In this document: positions 1 to 8,277 of the stretch, piece after piece
Position numbering within the stretch: the stretch's first letter is position 1
Layout of the letters: the number at the start of each line of letters is the position of its first letter
Source of the DNA: Brenneria nigrifluens DSM 30175 = ATCC 13028
GTDB lineage: Bacteria; Pseudomonadota; Gammaproteobacteria; Enterobacterales; Enterobacteriaceae
Direction of reading: 5' to 3'
Length of the DNA: 64,000 bases
NCBI RefSeq assembly: GCF_005484965.1
Contig: NZ_CP034036.1
Coordinates: 806,001 to 870,000, forward strand
The notes under the pieces: model-generated
What the model was told of the DNA's origin: nothing
What the model saw: only the letters and a program-made list of their open reading frames with translations
The model's database searches: none
Position numbers and translations under genes: made by a program

Positions 1-6
1 ATTTAT

Positions 7-114
7 TTACTGTTTAAACGGTTCAGCACCGCCTGCTTTACGTTTCATAAAGGTTAAAATATAAGTCAGGGCGATAAAGGGGAATGGCGCCGGCGCGCTA
101 TCACTTTGCCGCAT
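7..114 (-). CDS. possible small membrane peptide or gene remnant
   Basis: A 35-residue reading frame on the minus strand ends 9 bases from the window edge. It has one hydrophobic stretch (PFPFIALTYILTFM) followed by a basic, hydrophilic tail (KRKAGGAEPFKQ), the pattern of a one-pass inner-membrane peptide or of the C-terminus of a larger membrane protein. AAGGA lies directly before the ATG, closer than a usual ribosome site. I do not recognise the product. It lies between the window edge and the pdhR promoter. It could be chance. Confidence 0.2.
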   Translation of the reverse strand: MRQSDSAPAPFPFIALTYILTFMKRKAGGAEPFKQ

Positions 115-216
115 ATCCTTGGTGCATTTGTTAAAATATGGCGAGATTGGTGATTTAGCGCCACGTCCTTATGGACAGAAGGTGAATATTTTGTTACTTT
201 AGCGTCACGTTTTTGA

Positions 217-233
217 AATTGGTATTACCAATT
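217..233. promoter_or_regulatory. PdhR operator
   Basis: AATTGGTATTACCAATT is a perfect 17-bp palindrome 33 bases before the pdhR start. It matches the known PdhR box of E. coli (ATTGGTnnnACCAAT). PdhR bound here would repress pdhR-aceEF when pyruvate is low, and pyruvate would release it. Confidence 0.9.
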
Positions 234-265
234 GACTCCGCGCCATTCGCAGAGATGAATTCACC

Positions 266-1030
266 ATGGCATACAGCAAGATCCGTCAGCCCAAACTGTC
301 AGATGTGATTGAGCAGCAACTGGAGTTTTTGATCCTTGAGGGAACCTTGCGCCCCGGCGAAAAACTGCCCCCGGAGCGCGAACTGGCCAAACAGTTCGAT
401 GTCTCCCGCCCTTCTCTGAGAGAAGCCATTCAACGCCTGGAAGCCAAAGGATTGCTTTTGCGCCGTCAGGGCGGCGGCACTTTCGTGCAGGCCAATCTAT
501 GGCAAAGCGTCAGCGATCCGCTGGCCGCGCTGCTGAGCAATCATCCTGAATCACAATTCGATCTGCTGGAAACCCGTCACGCGTTGGAGGGCATTGCCGC
601 CTATTACGCCGCGTTACGCGGAACCGAGGCGGATTTGCAGCGTATTCGGGATTGTCATGATGTTATTCAGCAGGCCAGGGACGCGGGCGATTTGGCGGCG
701 GAGTCGGAAGCGGTAATGCAGTATCAGGTGGCCGTAACGGAAGCGACCCATAACGTGGTGCTGTTGCACCTGCTGCGTTGTATGGGGCCGATGCTGGAAC
801 AGAACGTAAGACAGAATTTTGAATTGCTTTATCTAAGCCGGGAAGTGCTGGTGCAGGTGAGCATTCATCGCGCCAGTATTTTTGCGGCGATTGTTGCCCG
901 TGAGCCGGAAAAGGCGCGCGAAGCATCACACCGCCATCTGGCGTTTATTGAGGAAGTATTGCTGGATCTTAACCGGGAAAATAGCCGACGAGAAAGGTCA
1001 TTGCGCCGGCTCCAGCAACGCAGGGATTGA
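266..1030 (+). CDS. pdhR: pyruvate dehydrogenase complex repressor PdhR
   Basis: A 254-residue GntR/FadR-type transcription factor that senses pyruvate and represses the pyruvate dehydrogenase operon. The N-terminal winged helix-turn-helix covers about residues 10-75 (PPERELAKQFDVSRPSLREA, then the wing GGGTFV). The remaining all-helical part is the FCD effector domain. Length equals that of E. coli PdhR. The gene is followed by aceE after 149 bases and is preceded by its own operator at 217-233, so it is autoregulated. The start at 266 follows a weak purine-rich site (AGAGATG). Confidence 0.96.
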   Translation: MAYSKIRQPKLSDVIEQQLEFLILEGTLRPGEKLPPERELAKQFDVSRPSLREAIQRLEAKGLLLRRQGGGTFVQANLWQSVSDPLAALLSNHPESQFDLLETRHALEGIAAYYAALRGTEADLQRIRDCHDVIQQARDAGDLAAESEAVMQYQVAVTEATHNVVLLHLLRCMGPMLEQNVRQNFELLYLSREVLVQVSIHRASIFAAIVAREPEKAREASHRHLAFIEEVLLDLNRENSRRERSLRRLQQRRD

Positions 1031-1079
1031 GCGTCCCATTTTGTATTTCGGGGCTCTGAATTACGGCGACTACGATGAT

Positions 1080-1142
1080 GAGCCTGTCTTCATGTGCTTT
1101 ACTCGGATCCAATGACGAGTCAGAACACAGGAAGACAGGCTC
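1080..1142. repeat. long stem-loop between pdhR and aceE
   Basis: GAGCCTGTCTTC at 1080-1091 pairs perfectly with GAAGACAGGCTC at 1131-1142, and ACTCG/CGAGT pair again inside the loop. The structure sits in the pdhR-aceE intergenic transcript, 37 bases before the aceE start. It has no U-tract, so it is not a simple terminator. A role in mRNA processing, partial termination or stability between the regulator and the enzyme genes is an inference. Confidence 0.6.
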
Positions 1143-1179
1143 CGACAAACCAACTTATTAGAGAAGATAAGGAATAACC

Positions 1180-3843
1180 ATGTCAGATCGTTTAACTAAT
1201 GACGTGGATCCGATCGAAACCCGCGACTGGCTGCAGGCGATCGAATCGGTCATCCGTGAAGAGGGTGTTGAGCGCGCTCAGTTCCTGATTGATCAGGTAT
1301 TGGGCGAAGCGCGTAAAGGCGGGGTCAGCGTTGCCGCCGGCAGCGCCGCGCGCCAATACGTCAACACCATCGCAGTGGAAGACGAACCTGAATATCCGGG
1401 TAACCTGGATCTGGAAAGTCGTATCCGCTCGGCGATTCGCTGGAACGCAGTCATGGCAGTAATGCGTGCTTCGAAAAAAGATCTGGATCTGGGGGGGCAC
1501 ATGGCGTCGTTCCAGTCTTCCGCCACCTTCTATGAAGTGTGCTTTAACCACTTTTTCCGTGCGCGCAACGCGCAAGACGGCGGCGACCTGGTGTATTTCC
1601 AGGGCCATATCTCTCCCGGTATCTATGCTCGCGCCTTCCTTGAAGGCCGCCTGACCGAAGAGCAGATGAATAACTTCCGTCAAGAAGTTCACGGCAACGG
1701 CCTCTCCTCTTACCCGCATCCCAAACTGATGCCGGAATTCTGGCAGTTCCCCACCGTCTCCATGGGCCTAGGCCCGATTGGCGCCATCTATCAGGCTAAG
1801 TTCCTGAAATACCTTGAGCACCGCGGCCTGAAAGACACCTCAAAGCAAACCGTTTACGCCTTTCTGGGCGACGGCGAAATGGACGAGCCGGAATCCAAGG
1901 GCGCGATCACCATCGCCACCCGTGAAAAACTGGACAACCTGGTTTTCGTTATCAACTGCAACCTGCAACGTCTGGATGGACCGGTTACCGGCAATGGCAA
2001 GATCATTAACGAACTGGAAGGCATCTTCAGCGGCGCCGGCTGGGAAGTGATCAAGGTTATCTGGGGCGGACGCTGGGACGAACTGCTGCGTAAAGACACC
2101 AGCGGCAAACTGATCCAACTGATGAACGAAACCGTCGACGGCGACTACCAGACCTTTAAATCCAAGAACGGCGCCTATGTGCGCGAGCACTTCTTCGGTA
2201 AATACCCGGAAACCGCCGCGCTGGTCAAAGACTGGACCGACGATCAGATTTGGGCGTTGAACCGCGGCGGCCATGACTCGAAGAAAGTCTATGCCGCGCT
2301 GAAAAAAGCCCAGGAAACCAAAGGCAAGCCGGTGGTTATTCTGGCGCATACCATCAAGGGTTATGGTATGGGCGACGCGGCGGAAGGGAAAAACATCGCT
2401 CACCAGGTCAAGAAAATCAACATGGAAGGCGTACGTTACTTCCGCGATCGTTTCAATGTGCCGGTTAGCGATGAAAACATCGAAAAACTGCCGTACCTCA
2501 CTTTCGACAAAGATTCCGCGGAACACAAATACCTGCACGAGCGTCGTCAGGCGCTGGAAGGTTACCTGCCGTCCCGTCAGCCGAAATTCAGTGAAAAGCT
2601 GGAACTGCCGACGCTGGAAGATTTCAACAGCCTGCTGGAAGAGCAGAACAAAGAGATTTCCACCACTATCGCTTTCGTGCGCGCCCTGAACGTGATGCTG
2701 AAGAACAAGTCGATCAAAGATCGCCTGGTGCCGATCATCGCCGATGAAGCGCGTACCTTCGGTATGGAAGGTCTGTTCCGTCAGATCGGCATCTACAGCC
2801 CGAACGGCCAGCAGTACACCCCGCAGGACCGTGAGCAGGTCGCTTACTACAAAGAAGACCAAAAGGGTCAGATCCTGCAAGAAGGGATCAACGAACTGGG
2901 CGCGGGTTCATCCTGGCTGGCGGCGGCAACCTCTTACAGCACCAACGATCTGCCGATGATCCCGTTCTATATCTACTACTCGATGTTCGGTTTCCAACGT
3001 ATCGGCGACCTGTGCTGGGCGGCCGGCGATCAGCAGGCGCGCGGCTTCCTGATCGGCGGAACCTCCGGGCGCACCACGCTGAACGGCGAAGGCTTGCAGC
3101 ACGAAGACGGCCACAGCCATATTCAGTCGCTGACCATCCCGAACTGTATTTCCTACGATCCGGCCTATGCTTACGAAGTGGCCGTCATCATGCATGACGG
3201 TTTGCATCGTATGTACGGCGAAGCGCAGGAAAACATCTACTACTACATCACCACGCTGAACGAAAACTACCACATGCCGGCGATGCCGCAGGGGGCGGAA
3301 GAGGGTATCCGTAAGGGTATCTACAAGCTGGAAACGGTGGAAGGCGGCAAAGGAAAAGTCCAACTGCTGGGTTCCGGTTCCATCATGCGTCATGTGCGTG
3401 ACGCCGCGCATATTCTGGCGAAAGACTACGGCATCGGTTCCGACATCTTCAGCGTCACGTCCTTCACCGAACTGGCTCGTGACGGTCAGGATTGTGAGCG
3501 CTGGAACATGCTGCACCCGACCGAAGAACCGCGCGTTCCCTATGTGGCCCAGGTATTGAGCGATGCGCCGGCCGTAGCCTCAACCGACTACATGAAGCTG
3601 TTTGCCGAACAAATCCGCAACTTCATCCCGGCTAGCGATTATCGCGTACTGGGCACTGACGGTTTCGGTCGTTCCGACAGCCGTGAGAATCTGCGTCACC
3701 ACTTTGAAGTGGATGCGTCTTACGTCGTGGTTGCGGCTCTGGGTGAACTGGCTAAACGTGGTGAAATCGATAAGAAAGTGGTTGCCGACGCCATCGCCAA
3801 ATTCAATATCGATGCTGATAAAGTCAACCCGCGTCTGGCATAA
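1180..3843 (+). CDS. aceE: pyruvate dehydrogenase E1 component
   Basis: An 887-residue homodimeric thiamine-diphosphate enzyme that decarboxylates pyruvate and transfers the acetyl group to the lipoyl domains of AceF, linking glycolysis to the TCA cycle. The ThDP-binding segment GDGEMDEPES is followed by NCNLQRLDGPV, the usual GDG...N motif. HEDGHSHIQS lies in the C-terminal half. Length matches E. coli AceE (887). It is preceded by AAGGAATAACC and followed 14 bases later by aceF, so the two are co-transcribed under PdhR control. Codon use is that of a highly expressed gene. Confidence 0.98.
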   Translation: MSDRLTNDVDPIETRDWLQAIESVIREEGVERAQFLIDQVLGEARKGGVSVAAGSAARQYVNTIAVEDEPEYPGNLDLESRIRSAIRWNAVMAVMRASKKDLDLGGHMASFQSSATFYEVCFNHFFRARNAQDGGDLVYFQGHISPGIYARAFLEGRLTEEQMNNFRQEVHGNGLSSYPHPKLMPEFWQFPTVSMGLGPIGAIYQAKFLKYLEHRGLKDTSKQTVYAFLGDGEMDEPESKGAITIATREKLDNLVFVINCNLQRLDGPVTGNGKIINELEGIFSGAGWEVIKVIWGGRWDELLRKDTSGKLIQLMNETVDGDYQTFKSKNGAYVREHFFGKYPETAALVKDWTDDQIWALNRGGHDSKKVYAALKKAQETKGKPVVILAHTIKGYGMGDAAEGKNIAHQVKKINMEGVRYFRDRFNVPVSDENIEKLPYLTFDKDSAEHKYLHERRQALEGYLPSRQPKFSEKLELPTLEDFNSLLEEQNKEISTTIAFVRALNVMLKNKSIKDRLVPIIADEARTFGMEGLFRQIGIYSPNGQQYTPQDREQVAYYKEDQKGQILQEGINELGAGSSWLAAATSYSTNDLPMIPFYIYYSMFGFQRIGDLCWAAGDQQARGFLIGGTSGRTTLNGEGLQHEDGHSHIQSLTIPNCISYDPAYAYEVAVIMHDGLHRMYGEAQENIYYYITTLNENYHMPAMPQGAEEGIRKGIYKLETVEGGKGKVQLLGSGSIMRHVRDAAHILAKDYGIGSDIFSVTSFTELARDGQDCERWNMLHPTEEPRVPYVAQVLSDAPAVASTDYMKLFAEQIRNFIPASDYRVLGTDGFGRSDSRENLRHHFEVDASYVVVAALGELAKRGEIDKKVVADAIAKFNIDADKVNPRLA

Positions 3844-3857
3844 GAGGTAAAGATTAC

Positions 3858-5477
3858 ATGGCTATCGAAATCAAAGTACCGGACATCGGTGCAGATGAAG
3901 TTGAAGTCACCGAAGTGCTGGTGAAGGTGGGCGACAAGGTGGAAGCCGAGCAGTCGCTGATCACCGTAGAGGGCGATAAGGCCTCGATGGAAGTACCTTC
4001 CCCGCAGGCCGGTGTGATTAAAGAGATCAAGGTTGCGGTGGGCGATAAAGTCGAAACCGGCAAACTGATTATGATTTTCGATTCCGCCGACGGCGCGGCC
4101 GATGCCGCGCCCGCCAAGGCCGAAGAGAAGCAGGAAGAAGCCAAGCCGGCGGCCGCCCCCGCGGCCAGCGCCAGCAAAGAGGTTGCGGTGCCGGATATCG
4201 GCGATGACGAAGTCGAAGTCACCGAAGTGCTGGTGAAAGTGGGCGACAAGGTGGAAGCCGAGCAGTCGTTGATCACCGTGGAAGGCGACAAGGCTTCCAT
4301 GGAAGTACCGGCGCCGTTCGCCGGCACCGTCAAAGAGATCAAAATCAACACCGGCGACAAAGTGAAAACCGGCTCGCCGATTATGGTGTTTGAAGCGGAA
4401 GGCGCGGGTGATGCCGCACCGGCCGCGGCGCAAGAGGAAAGCAAAGCGGAAGCCGCTCCGGCCAAACAGGAAGCGGCGCCGGCTAAGCAGGAAACCAAAG
4501 CCGCCGCGCCGGAGGCGAAAGCTGACGGCAAAGGCGAGTTTGCCGAGAACGACGCTTACGTTCACGCCACGCCGGTTATCCGCCGTCTGGCCCGTGAATT
4601 CGGCGTCAATCTGGCGAAGGTGAAAGGCACAGGCCGTAAAGGTCGTATCCTGCGCGAAGACGTTCAGGCCTATGTGAAAGAGGCGGTTAAACGCGCCGAG
4701 TCCGCTCCGGCCGCCGCTAGCGGCGGTAGCCTGCCGGGTCTGTTGCCCTGGCCGAAAGTGGATTTCAGCAAGTTCGGCGAAATTGAAGAAGTGGAGCTGG
4801 GCCGCATCCAGAAAATCTCCGGCGCCAACCTGAGCCGTAACTGGGTGGTCATTCCGCACGTTACGCACTTCGACAAAACGGATATCACCGAACTGGAAAC
4901 GTTCCGTAAACAGCAGAACGCGGAGGCTGAGAAACGTAAGCTGGATGTGAAGATTACCCCGGTTGTTTTCATCATGAAAGCCGTTGCCGCTGCCCTTGAG
5001 CAGTTGCCGCGTTTCAACAGTTCGCTGTCCGAAGATGCCCAGCGTCTGACGCTGAAAAAATATATCAATATCGGCGTGGCGGTCGATACGCCGAACGGTC
5101 TGGTGGTTCCTGTGTTCAACGATGTGAACAAGAAAGGCATCATCGAACTGTCTCGCGAACTGGCGACTATCTCCAAGAAAGCCCGTGACGGTAAGTTGAC
5201 CGCCGGCGAAATGCAGGGGGGATGCTTCACTATCTCCAGCATCGGCGGCCTTGGCACCACGCATTTCGCGCCGATTGTCAACGCGCCGGAAGTGGCTATC
5301 CTGGGCGTCTCCAAGTCTGCGATAGAACCGGTCTGGAACGGTAAAGAGTTTACGCCGCGTCTGATGCTGCCGATATCTCTGTCCTTCGACCACCGTGTCA
5401 TTGACGGTGCTGATGGTGCACGCTTTATTACCATCATCAACAACACGTTGTCTGACATCCGCCGTCTGGTGATGTAA
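3858..5477 (+). CDS. aceF: dihydrolipoamide acetyltransferase E2 with two lipoyl domains
   Basis: A 539-residue core component of the pyruvate dehydrogenase complex that transfers acetyl from lipoamide to CoA. There are two near-identical lipoyl domains, each with the lipoylated lysine in GDKASMEVP (K41 and about K145), separated by Ala/Pro/Lys/Glu-rich linkers. A peripheral-subunit-binding domain follows (ATPVIRRLAREFGVNLAKVK), then the catalytic domain with the active-site DHRVIDGADGARF near the C-terminus. E. coli AceF has three lipoyl domains and is about 90 residues longer, so this is a two-domain form. A terminator follows at once, separating it from lpdA. Confidence 0.97.
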   Translation: MAIEIKVPDIGADEVEVTEVLVKVGDKVEAEQSLITVEGDKASMEVPSPQAGVIKEIKVAVGDKVETGKLIMIFDSADGAADAAPAKAEEKQEEAKPAAAPAASASKEVAVPDIGDDEVEVTEVLVKVGDKVEAEQSLITVEGDKASMEVPAPFAGTVKEIKINTGDKVKTGSPIMVFEAEGAGDAAPAAAQEESKAEAAPAKQEAAPAKQETKAAAPEAKADGKGEFAENDAYVHATPVIRRLAREFGVNLAKVKGTGRKGRILREDVQAYVKEAVKRAESAPAAASGGSLPGLLPWPKVDFSKFGEIEEVELGRIQKISGANLSRNWVVIPHVTHFDKTDITELETFRKQQNAEAEKRKLDVKITPVVFIMKAVAAALEQLPRFNSSLSEDAQRLTLKKYINIGVAVDTPNGLVVPVFNDVNKKGIIELSRELATISKKARDGKLTAGEMQGGCFTISSIGGLGTTHFAPIVNAPEVAILGVSKSAIEPVWNGKEFTPRLMLPISLSFDHRVIDGADGARFITIINNTLSDIRRLVM

Positions 5478-5480
5478 TCG

Positions 5481-5507
5481 AAAAGCCGGCCTGACGGCCG
5501 GCTTTTT
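5481..5507 (+). terminator. rho-independent terminator after aceF
   Basis: AAAAGCCGGCC, loop TGAC, GGCCGGCTTTTT: an 11-bp stem ending in a T-run, starting 3 bases after the aceF stop. It explains why lpdA, 183 bases further on, must also have its own promoter. Confidence 0.93.
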
Positions 5508-5690
5508 CTGATAAGCTGTTATTTGCTACGGCTACCAGTGATTAAGGACAAATCGTTAGTCGCATGTTGTTTCAAAGTTGTTAACAATTTTGTAAGCTAC
5601 CGCGGCAAAGACACGTCCCGGTGGAAGAGGGCGTTAAGACTCGATAACAATAACGTCACAGGCCCGCCGGAAATTAATTAAGAGGTCATG

Positions 5691-7115
5691 ATGAGTACTG
5701 AAATTAAAGCTCAGGTGGTGGTGCTTGGTGCCGGCCCCGCAGGCTATTCCGCGGCATTCCGCGCTGCGGACCTAGGCCTGGAAACCGTACTGGTGGAGCG
5801 CTACGCCACGCTGGGCGGTGTGTGTCTGAACGTCGGCTGTATCCCTTCCAAAGCCTTGCTGCACGTCGCCAAAGTGATTGAAGAAGCCAAAGCGCTGGCG
5901 GAACACGGCATTGTGTTTGGCGAACCCAAAACCGATATTGATAAAATTCGCCTGTGGAAAGAAAAAGTCATCACCCAGCTGACCGGCGGCCTGTCCGGCA
6001 TGGCGAAAGCGCGCAAGGTGAAAGTGGTTAACGGCCTGGGCAAATTCACCGGCGCCAATACGCTGGTGGTGGACGGCGAAAACGGTAAAACGACGATCAA
6101 TTTCGACAACGCCATTATCGCGGCGGGTTCCCGTCCGATCCAACTGCCGTTTATTCCCCATGATGACCCGCGCGTATGGGATTCCACCGATGCGCTGGAG
6201 CTGAAAAGCGTGCCGGAACGCCTGTTGATTATGGGCGGCGGCATTATCGGTCTGGAAATGGGCACCGTGTACCATGCGCTGGGTTCGCAGATCGATGTGG
6301 TGGAAATGTTCGATCAGGTGATCCCGGCCGCCGATAAAGACATCGTCAAAGTGTTTACCAAGCGTATCAGCAAGCAGTTTACGCTGATGCTGGAAACCAA
6401 AGTGACCGCGGTGGAAGCCAAAGAAGACGGCATCTACGTGACGATGGAAGGTAAGAAAGCGCCCGCCGAACCGCAGCGTTATGACGCGGTGCTGGTGGCC
6501 ATCGGCCGCGTGCCGAACGGTAAGCAGCTGGATGCCGGTCAGGCCGGGGTTGAGGTTGACGATCGCGGCTTTATCCGCGTGGATAAGCAGCTGCGCACCA
6601 ACGTGCCGCACATCTATGCCATCGGCGATATCGTCGGTCAGCCGATGCTGGCGCATAAAGGGGTGCACGAAGGCCATGTCGCCGCGGAAGTTATCGCCGG
6701 CAAGAAACACTACTTCGACCCGAAAGTGATCCCGTCCATTGCCTATACCGAGCCGGAAGTGGCCTGGGTCGGGCTGACCGAGAAAGAAGCGAAAGAGAAA
6801 GGCATCAGCTACGAAACGGCTACCTTCCCGTGGGCGGCATCGGGCCGCGCCATCGCTTCCGATTGTTCAGACGGTATGACCAAGCTGATTTTCGACAAAG
6901 AGACCCACCGCGTGATCGGCGGGGCGATTGTCGGCACCAACGGCGGCGAGCTGTTGGGTGAAATCGGTCTGGCGATTGAGATGGGCTGCGATGCGGAAGA
7001 TATCGCCCTGACCATCCATGCGCACCCGACGCTGCATGAATCCGTCGGTCTGGCGGCCGAGATTTTCGAAGGCAGCATCACCGACCTGCCGAACCCGAAA
7101 GCCAAGAAAAAGTAA
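5691..7115 (+). CDS. lpdA: dihydrolipoamide dehydrogenase E3
   Basis: A flavoprotein disulfide reductase that reoxidises dihydrolipoyl groups of the pyruvate and 2-oxoglutarate dehydrogenase complexes and the glycine cleavage system with NAD+. It has the N-terminal FAD motif GAGPAGYSAA, the redox-active pair in GGVCLNVGCIPSK (C45/C50), the NAD-binding GGGIIGLEMG, and the C-terminal HAHPTLHES with the active-site histidine and glutamate. Two ATG codons are adjacent; AAGAGG is better spaced from the second one (5691), which gives 474 residues as in E. coli. The gap after aceF holds a separate promoter region rich in TGTTAACAA-like ArcA half-sites, which I cannot define further. Confidence 0.97.
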   Translation: MSTEIKAQVVVLGAGPAGYSAAFRAADLGLETVLVERYATLGGVCLNVGCIPSKALLHVAKVIEEAKALAEHGIVFGEPKTDIDKIRLWKEKVITQLTGGLSGMAKARKVKVVNGLGKFTGANTLVVDGENGKTTINFDNAIIAAGSRPIQLPFIPHDDPRVWDSTDALELKSVPERLLIMGGGIIGLEMGTVYHALGSQIDVVEMFDQVIPAADKDIVKVFTKRISKQFTLMLETKVTAVEAKEDGIYVTMEGKKAPAEPQRYDAVLVAIGRVPNGKQLDAGQAGVEVDDRGFIRVDKQLRTNVPHIYAIGDIVGQPMLAHKGVHEGHVAAEVIAGKKHYFDPKVIPSIAYTEPEVAWVGLTEKEAKEKGISYETATFPWAASGRAIASDCSDGMTKLIFDKETHRVIGGAIVGTNGGELLGEIGLAIEMGCDAEDIALTIHAHPTLHESVGLAAEIFEGSITDLPNPKAKKK

Positions 7116-7141
7116 CCGCGTCTATCGCATGGTGAAAAATC

Positions 7142-7171
7142 AAAATCCGGCAGATTATGCCGGATTTTTTT
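7142..7171 (+). terminator. rho-independent terminator after lpdA
   Basis: AAATCCGGCA, loop GATTA, TGCCGGATTTTTTT: a 10-bp stem with a run of seven T, 26 bases after the lpdA stop. Confidence 0.92.
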
Positions 7172-7308
7172 ATGGCGGGCTGTTCTGCCCGCCGCTCCCG
7201 GCTTTTTTTAGCCGGTTGCGCGGAATGTGGCGTCGGTTCGGTTATTTGCCGCCCAGCGTCTTACAATTTCGTCTCAAAGAAAAACAACGCCTTATCTTTG
7301 GGACTACT

Positions 7309-7455
7309 ATGATATACATTTCACGACGAGCACCGTTCTGGTTGCTGGCGGCCTGCCTGATCGGTGGCTGAACGTTGCCGGGTAGTAACAACGTCCGCAT
7401 CAGACACCTAAGCGCGATGGTGCCGTTCATTTTCCATATGGGTATAAATTTATAA
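7309..7455 (+). pseudogene. small lipoprotein gene broken by a stop at the lipobox cysteine
   Basis: An ATG at 7309 opens a typical lipoprotein signal sequence (basic MIYISRR, hydrophobic APFWLLAACLIGG). The next codon is TGA at 7369-7371. Reading through it, the frame continues 27 more residues (TLPGSNNVRIRHLSAM...) to TAA at 7453-7455. Position 21 is where a lipidated cysteine (TGC/TGT) would fit (LIGG-C). I infer that a cysteine codon became TGA, leaving a pseudogene. Another C in the signal (LAAC) is an alternative lipobox, which would leave only a four-residue product. The rest of 7172-7629 holds no other convincing gene. Confidence 0.4.
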
Positions 7456-7629
7456 TAAATTTGATACCGATTAGGGCTGCTGCTACTATTTTATTCGCTG
7501 GCGTTTTATTTCCACGCTTAGCGACCGGCTGAAGTGAAGGCAATAATTAGCCGGTGATTATCCAGAATTTAACCGGCCTGTTTGTGGAATCTGTCCACTC
7601 GCCATCAGGTATCAGTGAGGAGGTTAAGT

Positions 7630-7899
7630 ATGACTAATACCATGTCCCAAAAAACAGCGCGGGAAGGTTTAGGTAATCCCGAACTTTTTGAAGGCGGCGT
7701 CTTTGTCACCAAAAACGGAGTTGCCGAGCTTTTTGTGCAGACGGCCGCGGAACGGCAAGCCGAACTGGCTGAAAGAGCCCGCGAGCGTCAGATTAACGCC
7801 CTGTTGAAACTCGTTATGAAAGGGAAACACGACATCGCCAACGATCGCAAAATGTCCCCCGAAGAAGCAAAACAGCGTCTACGCGATGCGCGGAGATAA
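7630..7899 (+). CDS. type II antitoxin, Phd/YefM-like
   Basis: An 89-residue charged protein directly upstream of a RelE/ParE-type toxin gene. The segment GVFVTKNGVAELFVQTAAER resembles the Phd/YefM fold, where a beta-strand with an NG turn is followed by a helix; the rest is a Lys/Arg/Glu-rich C-terminus suited to wrapping the toxin. The start at 7630 is chosen because GAGGAGG lies 7 bases upstream; an in-frame ATG 48 bases earlier has no ribosome site. The toxin start is 13 bases after the stop. It probably binds its own promoter. Family assignment is by fold-like pattern and context, not strong identity. Confidence 0.72.
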   Translation: MTNTMSQKTAREGLGNPELFEGGVFVTKNGVAELFVQTAAERQAELAERARERQINALLKLVMKGKHDIANDRKMSPEEAKQRLRDARR

Positions 7900-7912
7900 C
7901 GGGACGTAATCA

Positions 7913-8263
7913 ATGAGTAAAATGGTGGTTTTGGCGCAGACGGCCTTTGATAGCTTACGTGAAATCGAGTTTTATAAGTCTGCTATTATCGGGCCGCAGC
8001 AAGCCGCAATTTTTGTCGATGATCTGATTGATCGCTCCGTAGCCAGCATCAGCCGTTCCCCCGCGCTTTACAAATTTAATCCGGATTTGGCTGACAAAGG
8101 CATCCAGATGCGGGAATGGTTGGATATTCACCACGGCTATCGTTGCTTTTACGATGACAGAGGCCCGGAGATTGAAATCCTGCTGTACGCCAGCACCAGA
8201 CAAGATTTTGAGGCGGCACTTTACCGCCACAGTATTATTTATGCTGACTCATCGCTTGGGTAG
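7913..8263 (+). CDS. RelE/ParE-family toxin
   Basis: A 116-residue protein with the RelE/ParE layout: an N-terminal pair of helices (AFDSLREIEFYKSAIIGPQQ), a basic turn, then beta strands with a conserved aromatic/arginine (GYRCFYDDRGPEIEILLYAS) and a C-terminal TRQDFEAAL helix. Such proteins cleave mRNA at the ribosome or poison gyrase; which applies here cannot be told. It is the second gene of a two-gene module with the antitoxin at 7630-7899. GGGACG lies just before its ATG. Confidence 0.78.
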   Translation: MSKMVVLAQTAFDSLREIEFYKSAIIGPQQAAIFVDDLIDRSVASISRSPALYKFNPDLADKGIQMREWLDIHHGYRCFYDDRGPEIEILLYASTRQDFEAALYRHSIIYADSSLG

Positions 8264-8277
8264 CTAGCGAGCGCGGC

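Noticed and set aside
3720..5393. 557-codon open frame on the strand opposite aceF
   Set aside because: It mirrors the Ala/Pro/Lys-rich aceF repeats in an antisense frame; the product has no recognisable fold and aceF is unambiguous.
5508..5690. ArcA or Fis sites before lpdA
   Set aside because: TGTTAACAA-like sequence is present but too short and degenerate to call a site.
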